The translations under genes were made by a program, and so were the position numbers. A stretch of 57,917 nt of DNA. It comes from CAZKNJ01 sp964554185. Lineage in GTDB: Bacteria; 4484-113. The notes below the pieces were generated by a model that saw nothing but the letters and a program-made list of their open reading frames with translations, had not been told where the DNA came from and did no database searches. Below, piece by piece: positions 24,209 through 33,064 of the stretch (its first letter is position 1; each line of letters opens with the position of its first letter). Location: contig CAZKNJ010000011.1 of the NCBI GenBank assembly GCA_964554185.1, positions 1 through 57,917 of the forward strand, written 5' to 3'.

Positions 24209-25077
24209 GCGGCACTACCTCCAGAGCATTCCTGCTGCAGAGCCAGATGCAGCTTTACGGCGTCCACCGCCTCGCGCACATCATGCACCCTAAGCAAGTC
24301 TACTCCCTGCCTCAGAAGCAGTGTGTTCACCGCAACCGTCCCGGCAAGCCTTTCCGTAGCGTCGTGGCCCAGCAGCTTCCCCAGAAAGGACTTCCGCGAG
24401 ACCCCATAAAGCAGCGGGCGATTCGCCACGCGGAGCCTTCCAGCGTGGGCGATGAGCGCAAGGTTGTCCGACAGCCGCTTGCCGAATCCAATGCCAGGAT
24501 CCAGCACCACATGCTCCGGCGCGATTCCAGCCTGGCCCAGCACGTCTAAACGCTCCTCCAAGAAGGCACGAATCTCGGCGACCGGATCGCTGTAACGCGG
24601 GCAATGCTGCATGTCGCGGGGCGTGCCTAGCATGTGTACCAGCACATAGCCGCTGCCACTTTCCGCCACTATAGGAAGCAGCTCAGGATCAAGCCGCCCC
24701 GCCGAGATGTCGTTGACGATGGCCGCGCCGGCCGCCAGGGCTTCGGCAGCGACTCGTCCCTTATACGTATCAATGGAAACAACCGCCGCGGGATGGCGGG
24801 CCTTGAGTTCCGTGATGACCGGAAGGACACGGCCAAGCTCCTCTTCCGCGCTCAAGGGCTCACTTCCCGGCCGGCTGCTCTCGCCGCCAACATCAATGAT
24901 CCCCGCCCCCTGCCGCAGCATCTCTTCGGCGTGCACGATCCCGTCAGCTACCGATGAGCTGTACAAGCCGCCATCGTAAAACGAGTCCGGCGTGACATTC
25001 AGGATGCCCATGACCAGCGGCATCTTGAGTTCCAGACTGCCGCCTTTGATGCGCCAGCTTCTAACGTCAATCCCCAT
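24202..25077 (-). CDS. folP: Dihydropteroate synthase
   Basis: 291 residues. Condenses hydroxymethyl-dihydropterin pyrophosphate with p-aminobenzoate. Motifs: M-G-I-L-N-V-T-P-D-S-F-Y-D-G-G, I-I-D-V-G-G-E-S-S-R-P-G, S-I-D-T-Y-K, I-V-N-D-I-S, D-P-G-I-G-F-G-K and L-Y-G-V-S-R-K-S-F. With folE 1.7 kb away it points to folate synthesis, though folB and folK are not seen here. Confidence 0.95.
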   Translation of the reverse strand: MGIDVRSWRIKGGSLELKMPLVMGILNVTPDSFYDGGLYSSSVADGIVHAEEMLRQGAGIIDVGGESSRPGSEPLSAEEELGRVLPVITELKARHPAAVVSIDTYKGRVAAEALAAGAAIVNDISAGRLDPELLPIVAESGSGYVLVHMLGTPRDMQHCPRYSDPVAEIRAFLEERLDVLGQAGIAPEHVVLDPGIGFGKRLSDNLALIAHAGRLRVANRPLLYGVSRKSFLGKLLGHDATERLAGTVAVNTLLLRQGVDLLRVHDVREAVDAVKLHLALQQECSGGSAAW

Positions 25078-25089
25078 GCGCCGCCGCCC

Positions 25090-25122
25090 AAAAAAAACGG
25101 GGACACACGATGTGTGCCCCCG
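25090..25122 (-). terminator. Rho-independent terminator after cytochrome gene
   Basis: On the minus strand a stem CGGGG-(GC bulge)-ACACA pairs with TGTGT-CCCCG around a 3-base loop and is followed by eight T (25090-25097). It is 28 bases after the stop at 25150 and separates the cytochrome gene from folP. Confidence 0.9.
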
Positions 25123-25149
25123 CTTACAGATTCAGTTTGAAAGTGAGGC

Positions 25150-26697
25150 CTAGAAAACCTCTTCTGCGATTGAGTAAATCTCCACCGGCCGGTCGCTCAG
25201 TTGGTAAACACCGCTGAAGTACTTGCTGGCTTCGCGGTAGAAGAGCTGCGCGGTAACAAAGACCGAGCCGGTTACGCCGGCCGCATTCATCTCGAAGTCC
25301 TCGGTAACCGTCTCGTTGGGGCCTATGCGGTTGTCCGCAAGGACCATGTCGGTCTCCCAGTAGGGCACTTCGTCGCGGAAGTCGAAGCTGCGGCCGATAC
25401 GCTTCTCATAAGTGCGCACGTCCTCAAAGAAGACGTTGCCGTCCGCATCTTCCGCACGCAGCACCAGCACCAGCTGGTGGAACGGAAGGCCGGTGGGAAG
25501 CATATGGCCCGCGCCCGAGTTGGTGATGTCAACGGTCGCAGTAATGAAGTCCTCGCTGCGCTCGGCATCCAGCGTGAGCTCCGCCGACATGCGGAGGAAC
25601 TCAGGCGTGGTGCCACGGAAGTCGTGAACATGGGCGTTGCGGCGGTCGGGACCGTGCTTGGAAGTCGGCTGGCGGCCCAAGCCGAGCTCTTGCGTGGTGG
25701 GCATATGGCAGTCCTGGCAGGTCTTGTAGTTCGCGCCAGGCACGGAGTACTTGCTGCGCAGCCACTCGTTGTAAGTATCCTGCACGATGACGCCGTAGCC
25801 GTTCACTTCCTGGTGGCAGGGCGCGCACATGCGGGAGTCAATGAAAACCGACGAGTACCTGATCGTATGCGCCGAAGTCGGGGCTTCATCAAGTGGACCG
25901 AATTTCTGGATGCCGAAGCGGTGCTCGTAGGCCAGGCCGTAGTAGTGGTTGTAGAGCTCGGGGAACTTGACCTGGTCACGGTCGGTTGGCAGGCCCATGC
26001 GGCTGATAGTGTGACAGAAGTCGCAGCTCACGCCATCCTTCACGTAGTCGTTCAAGCGCTGCCAGTAGTTCAGCTGCTTACGAATGGCGATATCCGAGTT
26101 GGGCCATGTATCCTTGCGAACACCCAGCGTGCGATCCACCTTGCCGGAGCCGACATCTACCAAGCGCGGGATGTAGCCTTCCCCCATGGCTTTGAGGAAC
26201 TCAACCAGCGGCTTGTTGCTGCTGTTGGCGATTTCCACATTGATGGCGGGCGCGTGGCAGGAGAGGCAGTCAATCTCCTCGGGCATTATGGCGCTGGCCG
26301 GAAGCTGGTCGTCGTTGCGCAATTCGCCCAGCCGGCGCATCTCCTTCACCTTCTTCTCCTGGTAGTCGTAGAACTCCCGGTATTCCGAGGAGGCCTGCTG
26401 GTAGAACATGCCACTGAAGGAACTGCCGTGGGCGGAGTACTGCCACTGCCGGTAGTAAGTGGCATGGCACAGCGAGCAGGACTCGGAGTAGTCTAGAATC
26501 GGCACGTACGGCACGTCTTGGGTCTCGATACCGTACTTGGCCATATTCTGCTCAAAGAGATCGATCCAAGGACGCTTCCATTCTTTCGGCCGCGCCTCTC
26601 CCCGCTCCTGAGCCAGAGCGCTCGCAGCAAACGCTACTAGGAGAGAAATCAGCAGGAGGACCGGAACGACCCCCCGTATGAATTTACTCCCTTTCAT
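25150..26697 (-). CDS. Exported multiheme cytochrome c (five CxxCH)
   Basis: 515 residues with a signal peptide (hydrophobic core then A-S-A-L-A-Q). Five heme-attachment motifs appear: CSLCH, CLSCH, CDFCH, CAPCH and CQDCH, all in the first ~330 residues. Distal His ligand candidates are in S-A-H-G-S, S-A-H-T-I and N-A-H-V-H-D. The C-terminal ~160 residues form a beta domain with N-S-G-A-G-H-M-L-P-T-G, known from the cytochrome c554-like multiheme group. It is likely periplasmic and carries electrons; donor and acceptor are unknown. The ATG at 26697 has GGAG 6 bases upstream. Monocistronic. Confidence 0.9.
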   Translation of the reverse strand: MKGSKFIRGVVPVLLLISLLVAFAASALAQERGEARPKEWKRPWIDLFEQNMAKYGIETQDVPYVPILDYSESCSLCHATYYRQWQYSAHGSSFSGMFYQQASSEYREFYDYQEKKVKEMRRLGELRNDDQLPASAIMPEEIDCLSCHAPAINVEIANSSNKPLVEFLKAMGEGYIPRLVDVGSGKVDRTLGVRKDTWPNSDIAIRKQLNYWQRLNDYVKDGVSCDFCHTISRMGLPTDRDQVKFPELYNHYYGLAYEHRFGIQKFGPLDEAPTSAHTIRYSSVFIDSRMCAPCHQEVNGYGVIVQDTYNEWLRSKYSVPGANYKTCQDCHMPTTQELGLGRQPTSKHGPDRRNAHVHDFRGTTPEFLRMSAELTLDAERSEDFITATVDITNSGAGHMLPTGLPFHQLVLVLRAEDADGNVFFEDVRTYEKRIGRSFDFRDEVPYWETDMVLADNRIGPNETVTEDFEMNAAGVTGSVFVTAQLFYREASKYFSGVYQLSDRPVEIYSIAEEVF

Positions 26698-26765
26698 CAG
26701 TCGCTCCAAAAGGTGGATTACACTTGAGTTGGGTCAAAAAACAAAGCCTGTACAACAGGCAACGT

Positions 26766-26771
26766 AGTATA
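26766..26771 (-). promoter_or_regulatory. Possible -10 of cytochrome gene
   Basis: TATACT on the minus strand, about 68 bases before the ATG at 26697, in the gap after folE. Confidence 0.35.
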
Positions 26772-26822
26772 CCCGTGGCACCAGCAAAAGTCAAACACGC
26801 TCGCGGGTGGCTACATATAGCA

Positions 26823-27410
26823 TTAGACAACATCCCTGCTGCCCTGCATCAGCCGGAAAACTTCTTGCCGGCTGGCGGGATTGTGGTGGAAGATACCTCG
26901 CAGCGCCGAGGTCGTTACAATCGTTCCGCGCTTCTTCACACCGCGTATCTCCATGCAAAGATGGCGCGCCTCCAGCACCACCGCCACGCCGTGGGGTTTC
27001 ATTGTCTCGTACAGCATGTCAGCCATCTGCCAGGTCAGCCTCTCCTGAATCTGCGGGCGGCGGCAGAGATGAGAGAAGGCGCGAACGATCTTGGAGATTC
27101 CGCATACGCGCCCCTTGGGGATGTAGCCGATATGCGCCTTGCCCATAAAGGGCATCAGGTGATGCTCACAGATGGAGTGGAACTCAATATCCCGCAGCAG
27201 CACCAGCTCCTGGTGTTCCTCCTGGTAGGTTGAACCTCGGATAAGTTCGTAGCTGTCTTCCTTTACGCCGCCCAGTAGGTCTTCGTACATCTGCGCCACG
27301 CGCTCGGGCGTTTTCGCCAGCCCTTCGCGCTCAGGATCTTCGCCGATCGCCAGCAGGATTTCCTTGACGGCGTGCTTAATGCGCTCAAGGTCAATGCGGC
27401 GGTTGCTCAC
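26823..27410 (-). CDS. folE: GTP cyclohydrolase I
   Basis: 195 residues. It opens GTP to form dihydroneopterin triphosphate, the first step toward folate. Motifs: T-P-E-R-V-A, E-F-H-S-I-C-E-H-H-L-M-P-F (zinc Cys and catalytic His), G-K-A-H-I-G-Y-I-P, S-K-I-V-R and R-H-L-C-M-E-I-R-G (second zinc Cys). The GTG start at 27410 overlaps the ftsH stop (GTGA), so it is translationally coupled to ftsH. Confidence 0.95.
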   Translation of the reverse strand: MSNRRIDLERIKHAVKEILLAIGEDPEREGLAKTPERVAQMYEDLLGGVKEDSYELIRGSTYQEEHQELVLLRDIEFHSICEHHLMPFMGKAHIGYIPKGRVCGISKIVRAFSHLCRRPQIQERLTWQMADMLYETMKPHGVAVVLEARHLCMEIRGVKKRGTIVTTSALRGIFHHNPASRQEVFRLMQGSRDVV

Positions 27411-29323
27411 TGCGCACCTTCTTGCGGCAGCTCCAGGCTGGATTGGGGCGAGGCGGGTGACAGGGAATCGCCGCTGCTCATTTCGCGCTCATGGTCGAAG
27501 TCGCTCATCATCTGCTTGAGTTCTTCGCCGCTCAGAGTCTCGCGTTCCACCAGCACCTCGCTGATGCGCGTGAGTATCTCGCGGTCATTGCTGATTGTTT
27601 TCTTGGCGCGCTCAAAGCACTCATCGATAATGCGCTTGACCTCGGCGTCAATGCGGGCGGCTACGTCCTCGGAGTAGTTACGGCTCTCCGCCAGCGCTTT
27701 GCCGAGGAAGATGTTCTCGTGCTTGGTGCCGAAGGTCAGCGGCCCCAGCTCTTCGCTCATTCCGTATCGCATTACCATCTCACGCGCCATGTCGGTTGAG
27801 CGCTCCAGGTCGTTCGCCGCGCCGGTGGTCACCTCATTGAACGCAAGCTGCTCCGCGGCGCGCCCGCCAAGCAGCACTGCCAGCCGATTAAGTAGCTGCT
27901 GGCGCGAATGCAGAAATGTGTCTTCCTCCGGGAACTGGAGCGTATAGCCGAGCGCCAAGCCGCGCGGCAGTACGGATACCTTGTGCACCGGATCGCTGCC
28001 CGGTAGCCGATACGCGACAATTGCATGCCCCAGCTCGTGGTGGGCGATGACCTTCTTTTCACGGTCGGAGATAACGCGGCTGCGCCGCTCTGGGCCAGCC
28101 ACGACACGCTCAATGGCCTCATCCAGCTCGCTCATCGTGATCTGCTCCAGGCCGCGCCGGGCGGTAAGGAGTGCCGCTTCATTGGCCACATTGCGCAGGT
28201 CCGCGCCAGTGAAGCCGGAGGTGCGCTGGGCAAGCCGCTTTAGGTCCACTTCGCCGCTAATGGGCTTGTTCTTCAAGTGTATCTTCAGGATGCCTTCGCG
28301 CCCGTTGACATCGGGGTTGTCCACCACCACGCGCCGGTCAAATCTGCCGGGGCGAAGCAGCGCGGGATCCAGTATGTCGGGCCGGTTGGTCGCCGCCAGC
28401 ACGATGACGCCGGAGTTAGGTTCAAACCCGTCCATCTCCACCAGAAGTTGGTTGAGCGTCTGCTCCCGCTCGTCGTGCCCGCCGCCAATGCCGCTGCCGC
28501 GGTGGCGACCGACAGCGTCAAGCTCGTCAATGAAAATGAGGCAAGGGGCGCGGCGCTTGGCTTGGTCAAACAGGTCGCGCACGCGCGCGGCGCCGACACC
28601 GACGAACATCTCCACGAAATCGCTTCCGCTAATAAAGAAGAACGGGACTTCCGCCTCACCCGCAATCGCCTTCGCCAGCAAAGTCTTGCCGCAGCCGGGC
28701 GGGCCGAGCAGGACTACTCCCTTGGGAATCTCCGCGCCCAGACGGCGGTACTTGCCGGGCTCCTTGAGGAAGTCCACAACCTCTTCCAGCTCATCAACGA
28801 CTTCGTCCAGACCCGCCACGTCTTTGAAGGTGACGCGAGCGCGCTCAGGATTCATCATCCGGGCGCGGGACTTGCCGAAGGTGAAGGCCTGGGATTGGCC
28901 GCCGGACTGCATCTGGCGCGAGAAAATGAACCAGATGAGACCTATAGGGAGCAGTAGAATGAGAATCCAGATGATGAGGGTGGGATCCAGCAGTGCCGCC
29001 AGCCCTGAAGGCGTGACGAACTCGACCCGCGTACCCTTTTCCCTGGCCAGCTCCAGCAGCACCGGATACTCAGGGGGCAGGTTTGCCCTGAACCTGCCGG
29101 CAACCTCCCGGCCCTCGGAATCCGTGGTCGGCACAAACTCGCCCTCAGCATTCTCGCTGGCGCGATTAATCTTGATGCTTGCTACCTGACCGGCTTCTAT
29201 TTTGGCCAGCAGCTCGGAGTAGGCGAGCTTTTCCACCCCTGTCTGGGTCATGACGGAGTAGAGACTCCAGGCCATTACGCCGAACAGGATGAGAAGCGCG
29301 ATTTGGACAAAACGACTGCTCAT
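27407..29323 (-). CDS. ftsH: ATP-dependent zinc metalloprotease FtsH
   Basis: 638 residues, normal length. A membrane-bound AAA protease that degrades misfolded membrane and regulatory proteins. Two transmembrane segments (about 5-22 and 113-133) flank a small periplasmic domain. The AAA module has Walker A G-P-P-G-C-G-K-T, Walker B I-F-I-D-E-L-D and the arginine finger in A-L-L-R-P-G-R-F-D-R-R. The protease site is H-E-L-G-H with the later Glu/Asp. It is upstream of folE. Confidence 0.96.
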   Translation of the reverse strand: MSSRFVQIALLILFGVMAWSLYSVMTQTGVEKLAYSELLAKIEAGQVASIKINRASENAEGEFVPTTDSEGREVAGRFRANLPPEYPVLLELAREKGTRVEFVTPSGLAALLDPTLIIWILILLLPIGLIWFIFSRQMQSGGQSQAFTFGKSRARMMNPERARVTFKDVAGLDEVVDELEEVVDFLKEPGKYRRLGAEIPKGVVLLGPPGCGKTLLAKAIAGEAEVPFFFISGSDFVEMFVGVGAARVRDLFDQAKRRAPCLIFIDELDAVGRHRGSGIGGGHDEREQTLNQLLVEMDGFEPNSGVIVLAATNRPDILDPALLRPGRFDRRVVVDNPDVNGREGILKIHLKNKPISGEVDLKRLAQRTSGFTGADLRNVANEAALLTARRGLEQITMSELDEAIERVVAGPERRSRVISDREKKVIAHHELGHAIVAYRLPGSDPVHKVSVLPRGLALGYTLQFPEEDTFLHSRQQLLNRLAVLLGGRAAEQLAFNEVTTGAANDLERSTDMAREMVMRYGMSEELGPLTFGTKHENIFLGKALAESRNYSEDVAARIDAEVKRIIDECFERAKKTISNDREILTRISEVLVERETLSGEELKQMMSDFDHEREMSSGDSLSPASPQSSLELPQEGAQ

Positions 29324-29364
29324 CAGATGCGCGCAACCGGCTCACACGCCGGGCGCAAACTTAA

Positions 29365-29370
29365 ATCATA
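29365..29370 (-). promoter_or_regulatory. Extended -10 of ftsH-folE
   Basis: TGA-TATGAT on the minus strand, about 42 bases before the ftsH ATG, in the gap after htrA. Confidence 0.5.
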
Positions 29371-29403
29371 TCACAGCTAAGGCGCTGCCTTGCAGCCAAG
29401 GGC

Positions 29404-30702
29404 TTACCGACCGGGCGTGAACTCGCTGGTGTCCAGCTCGTCGAGAATGACACTTACTTTCTTCATATTGGACTTGAGGCCTTTGCGGGCAACGAGCACG
29501 GTGACCTTCACGCCGATATCGTACTTCTGAATCTCGGTGATGAGGTCATCAGCGCCGTTGATCTTCACTCCCTCGATTTCCAGGACCACGTCTCCCGGCT
29601 GGATACCGGCCTTGTCCGCAGCACCGCCGGCATTCACCTGCCGAACGTATGCGCCGTGGTCGACCTCAACCTTGAGCTCCTCCATGTAGTCTTTGGTCAC
29701 GTCCTGCACGTACACGCCGATGCCGGGATAGGCGACTTTGCCACGCTTGATGATCTGGTCAATGCTGCCTTTGACCTCGTTGATGGGAATAGCGAAGCCA
29801 ATCCCGCGGCCGTAGGGCAGAATAGCCTGGTTTACGCCAATCACCTCGCCCTTTGCGTTAAGTAGCGGTCCGCCGGAGTTGCCCTGGTTGATTGAGGCAT
29901 CGGTCTGGATGAGCGTGCGCACGCGCCGCACATCCGAAGGCATGCTGAGCTCGCTTGGGTCGCGCGCCGTGGTGGATACGATTCCTTCAGTGACCGTCGC
30001 CTCCAGGCCGAAAGGAGACCCGATGGCGATTGCCGGTTCGCCGATGCGTACTTTGTCGGAATCACCTAGTACAGCCGTCGGCAGGTTCTTGGCCGAGATC
30101 TTCAAGACGGCTATATCCTTCAGATTGTCCGTCCCTACTAGTTTGGCATCGTACTCCGTACCGTCATTGAGCATGACGGTGAATCCCTCCATCTTGTCAA
30201 CTACGTGTGCATTGGTAACTAAGTAACCGTCCGGGGAGACGATGAAGCCGCTGCCTACACCTTCTTGAGGAATCTGACCATAGTCCTGCGGCGTGTCCGG
30301 CACCTGGAAATCAAACCAGGGGAATTGCTGGTGGAAGCGTTTCCAGATGTCGCTCTGGTTATTGCTGTCGTTATTGCCCCCGTTGTTAGGAAGCTCCTTG
30401 AAGGGTCCACCGCCCGGGGATTCCTCCCCGCTCTTCTGAGGAATCGTTCGTGTGCGCACATGCACAACAAACGGCAGCGCCTTCTCCACAAGGTTGGCTA
30501 CCCAGTAGATATTATCAGGGGTCTCTACCTCCAGTTGCGATGGACTGGTCTTGAGCGCCGCGCTCTGGGCGAAGTTGGGAGGGGTGCCAGTGACCCGCTG
30601 CACCTTGGTCAGCGCAGCCAGAGTGAAAAGGAGCAAGACCACAATCACCGCCATCAGCGCGATGGAGACATACTTCCAGACAGCTTCATTACGATTATTC
30701 AT
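29404..30702 (-). CDS. HtrA/Deg-type periplasmic serine protease
   Basis: 432 residues: an N-terminal transmembrane anchor (about 12-30), a trypsin-like domain and one PDZ domain (about 330-420). The catalytic triad is visible as T-N-A-H-V-V (His), L-K-D-I-A-V-L (Asp) and G-N-S-G-G-P (Ser). A Gly/Asn/Ser-rich linker (about 90-115) precedes the protease. The role is quality control of envelope proteins. It sits next to ftsH and divergent from the dnaK operon, a stress-response setting. Confidence 0.94.
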   Translation of the reverse strand: MNNRNEAVWKYVSIALMAVIVVLLLFTLAALTKVQRVTGTPPNFAQSAALKTSPSQLEVETPDNIYWVANLVEKALPFVVHVRTRTIPQKSGEESPGGGPFKELPNNGGNNDSNNQSDIWKRFHQQFPWFDFQVPDTPQDYGQIPQEGVGSGFIVSPDGYLVTNAHVVDKMEGFTVMLNDGTEYDAKLVGTDNLKDIAVLKISAKNLPTAVLGDSDKVRIGEPAIAIGSPFGLEATVTEGIVSTTARDPSELSMPSDVRRVRTLIQTDASINQGNSGGPLLNAKGEVIGVNQAILPYGRGIGFAIPINEVKGSIDQIIKRGKVAYPGIGVYVQDVTKDYMEELKVEVDHGAYVRQVNAGGAADKAGIQPGDVVLEIEGVKINGADDLITEIQKYDIGVKVTVLVARKGLKSNMKKVSVILDELDTSEFTPGR

Positions 30703-30764
30703 ATACTTTCAACCTCCAAGGCCGACGGATACCGCCATCGCCCAAGCGCATCCGCAGTTGAGCG

Positions 30765-30770
30765 ATTCTA
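30765..30770 (-). promoter_or_regulatory. -10 box of htrA-type protease gene
   Basis: TAGAAT on the minus strand, with TTTACC 17 bases upstream as a possible -35. The leader is about 55 bases. Confidence 0.5.
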
Positions 30771-30920
30771 CTGCAAGCACCGCCACTGGTAAATGATGCG
30801 AAACAGCTGGGATTGTTCAATCGCCATGGATTCTTCATGTTCACACCTCAACCGTGCAATAATCCCGAAATGCCAGGGTAAATATCTTAGTCGCATCGCA
30901 TAATATTATATGATGCATGG

Positions 30921-30959
30921 CTTGACAAGTTGGCGTGTCCACGCTATAATGTCAGCGTG
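30921..30959 (+). promoter_or_regulatory. Consensus promoter and candidate operators of dnaK operon
   Basis: Perfect TTGACA (30922-30927), 17-base spacer, perfect TATAAT (30945-30950). CTTGACAAG (30921-30929) is a palindrome over the -35, and GCGTG-TC-CACGC (30933-30944) is a near-perfect palindrome filling the spacer, with another GCGTG at 30955-30959. The HspR gene in the operon makes repressor binding here likely. The classical HAIR (CTTGAGT-N7-ACTCAAG) is not present as such; only a half-site ACTCAA (30963-30968) is seen. No CIRCE element is seen. Confidence 0.75.
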
Positions 30960-30984
30960 AAAACTCAATCTGAGGTTCTGATCA

Positions 30985-32832
30985 ATGGCTAAAGTTATCG
31001 GAATTGACCTTGGTACAACCAACTCGTGCATGGCGGTGATGGAGGCCGGCGAGGCCAAGATCATCACCAACTCCGAGGGCGGACGCACCACACCTTCGGT
31101 AGTGCACATTTCCAAGGATAGCGAGCGCGTTGTGGGTGTTGCCGCCAAGCGGCAGTTGGTCGTTCACCCGGAGAGAACCATCGCGTCCATCAAGCGCCGC
31201 ATGGGTACGGATTACATAGTCAAGATTGACGACAAGGAATACACCCCCCAGGAAGTGTCGGCGATGATTCTTGCGAAACTCAAGCGCGACGCCGAGTCCT
31301 ACCTGGGTGAGAAGATAACCCAGGCCGTCATCACCGTGCCGGCGTACTTCGAGGACGCGCAGAAGCGCGCTACCCGTGACGCCGGCATGATTGCCGGCCT
31401 GGAAGTGCTGCGCATCATCAATGAGCCTACCGCCGCGGCCCTGGCCTACGGGCTGGACAAGAGCGACAAGGAGCAGACCGTAATGGTCTACGACCTGGGC
31501 GGCGGCACCTTTGACGTCTCCATTCTGGAAATTGGTGAAGGCGTGTTTGAGGTCAAGGCGACCAGCGGCAACAACCGCCTGGGCGGCGATGACTTCGACC
31601 AGCGGGTGGCCGAGTGGCTCGCGGACGGCTTCCAGCAGGAGCAGGGGATTGACCTGCGCAAGGACCCGAAGGCAATGCAGCGCTTGATTGAAGGCGCCGA
31701 GAAGGCGAAGGTGGAGTTGTCCAGCTCGTCAAGCACCACCATCAGCCTGCCGTTCATCACCGCTGACGCTAGCGGCCCCAAGCATCTGGACGCAACGCTG
31801 TCACGCAGCAAGTTTGAGGAGCTGATTGACGACCTGTTGGAGAAGACCGTCGGCCCGGTCAAACAGGCGATGTCGGATGCCGGGGTTACTTCCGAGACCA
31901 TTGGCCAGGTGTTGCTGGTGGGCGGCTCCACCCGCATCCCTGCAGTGCAGGAACTGGTGCACAAACTGACCGGCAAGGAGCCGAACAAAAGTGTGAACCC
32001 CGATGAGGTCGTGGCCATAGGCGCGGCCATTCAAGCCGCGGTACTCAAGGGCGAGGTAAAAGACATCCTGCTGTTGGACGTCACCCCGCTCTCGCTCGGT
32101 ATTGAGACGCTGGGCGGCGTGTTTACCAAGATGATCCCGCGCAACACGACCATTCCCACGCGCAAGTCAGAGGTCTTCACCACCGCAGCGGACAACCAGA
32201 CGCAGGTGGAGATTCATGTGCTACAGGGCGAGCGCGAGATGGCCTCGTACAACAAGAGCCTTGGCCGCTTCCACCTAGTAGGCCTTCCCACCGCTCCGCG
32301 CGGTATCCCGCAGATTGAAGTTACCTTTGACATTGACGCCAACGGCATTGTGAATGTCAGCGCGAAGGACCTCGCCACCAACAAGGAGCAGAAGATCACG
32401 ATTACCGGCTCAACCAACTTGGGCGAGGACGACATCAGACGGATGGTCGACGAAGCAGACGGACATGCAACGGAGGACCGCAAGCGCCGGGAGGAGATTG
32501 ACGCACTCAACCGCGCCGACAGCCTGGTGTACCAAACTGAGAAGACGCTGCGCGAGCACGGCGACAAGATCCCCGACTCCGACCGCACGGCAACGGAAAG
32601 GGCGTTGGAGGACTTGAAGAAGACGATTGAGGCCAAGGACATCAACGATGTGAAGGCTAAGAGCGATATTCTGCTTCAGGCCAGCTACCGCCTGGCGGAG
32701 CACATGTACCAGGACACCGGGGCCAGCCAGCAGCAAGCCGCGCCCGGGCCGTCCGAACCACAGGCTGAGCCCTCTGGAGAAGAGAGCGGCGGCGAGGATG
32801 TGGTTGACGCCGACTACAAGGAGGTTGAATAA
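30985..32832 (+). CDS. dnaK: Chaperone DnaK (Hsp70)
   Basis: 615 residues. ATP-driven folding chaperone. The N-terminal ATPase shows G-I-D-L-G-T-T-N-S, T-V-P-A-Y-F-E-D-A-Q, N-E-P-T-A-A-A-L-A-Y-G, D-L-G-G-G-T-F-D-V-S and L-V-G-G-S-T-R-I-P; the substrate domain has the L-L-D-V-T-P-L-S-L-G-I-E start. The C-terminal V-V-D-A-D-Y-K-E-V-E is the normal tail. First gene of the operon dnaK, mini-hsp20, grpE, dnaJ, hspR, clpC. Confidence 0.97.
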   Translation: MAKVIGIDLGTTNSCMAVMEAGEAKIITNSEGGRTTPSVVHISKDSERVVGVAAKRQLVVHPERTIASIKRRMGTDYIVKIDDKEYTPQEVSAMILAKLKRDAESYLGEKITQAVITVPAYFEDAQKRATRDAGMIAGLEVLRIINEPTAAALAYGLDKSDKEQTVMVYDLGGGTFDVSILEIGEGVFEVKATSGNNRLGGDDFDQRVAEWLADGFQQEQGIDLRKDPKAMQRLIEGAEKAKVELSSSSSTTISLPFITADASGPKHLDATLSRSKFEELIDDLLEKTVGPVKQAMSDAGVTSETIGQVLLVGGSTRIPAVQELVHKLTGKEPNKSVNPDEVVAIGAAIQAAVLKGEVKDILLLDVTPLSLGIETLGGVFTKMIPRNTTIPTRKSEVFTTAADNQTQVEIHVLQGEREMASYNKSLGRFHLVGLPTAPRGIPQIEVTFDIDANGIVNVSAKDLATNKEQKITITGSTNLGEDDIRRMVDEADGHATEDRKRREEIDALNRADSLVYQTEKTLREHGDKIPDSDRTATERALEDLKKTIEAKDINDVKAKSDILLQASYRLAEHMYQDTGASQQQAAPGPSEPQAEPSGEESGGEDVVDADYKEVE

Positions 32833-32868
32833 GCAATACATGCATCAGTGCCTAAAAAGGTGTGAAAT

Positions 32869-33054
32869 ATGGTGCAGCTAACCAGGTATAGCTCCTCCCA
32901 TTTCGTGGAGAACAGCTATGGCCGCTTCTACCGCGTCTTCACTCTGCCCGGAACCGTTAACGCCAAGATAGGCGCGGTTTACAAAGACGGCGTGCGCGAA
33001 GTCGTTCTTCCCAAGAAGGAAGAGGTTAAGCCAAGGAGGGTCGCTATCAAGTAG
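32869..33054 (+). CDS. Very short Hsp20/alpha-crystallin-type protein (C-terminal half of domain only)
   Basis: 61 residues. It matches the end of the alpha-crystallin domain: Y-G-R-F-Y-R-V-F-T-L-P-G, then A-V-Y-K-D-G-V-R-E-V-V-L-P-K-K-E-E and the C-terminal R-R-V-A-I-K. The first ~45 residues of the domain and the usual N-terminal arm are missing. The A-x-x-x-D/N-G-V-L motif appears as A-V-Y-K-D-G-V. It has its own ATG with AAGGTG upstream and no stop codons, so it may be expressed as a mini-protein; a gene remnant is the alternative. It lies between dnaK and grpE, in the same operon. Confidence 0.7.
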   Translation: MVQLTRYSSSHFVENSYGRFYRVFTLPGTVNAKIGAVYKDGVREVVLPKKEEVKPRRVAIK

Positions 33055-33064
33055 TGGTCTTTGA

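Noticed and set aside
25201..26496. 431-codon plus-strand open frame opposite the cytochrome gene
   Set aside because: The minus strand encodes five heme motifs, a signal peptide and a terminator. The antisense frame is low-complexity and has no ribosome site.
26727..26733. CTTGAGT near 26727 as an HspR (HAIR) site
   Set aside because: The second half ACTCAAG is not found 7 bases away, and the neighbouring genes are a cytochrome and folE.
27981..29189. 402-codon open frame opposite ftsH
   Set aside because: FtsH motifs on the minus strand are unambiguous; the antisense product is Ser/Arg-rich without domains.
30703..30984. CIRCE element upstream of dnaK
   Set aside because: No TTAGCACTC or GAGTGCTAA half-site is present in the gap; the operon encodes HspR instead of HrcA.
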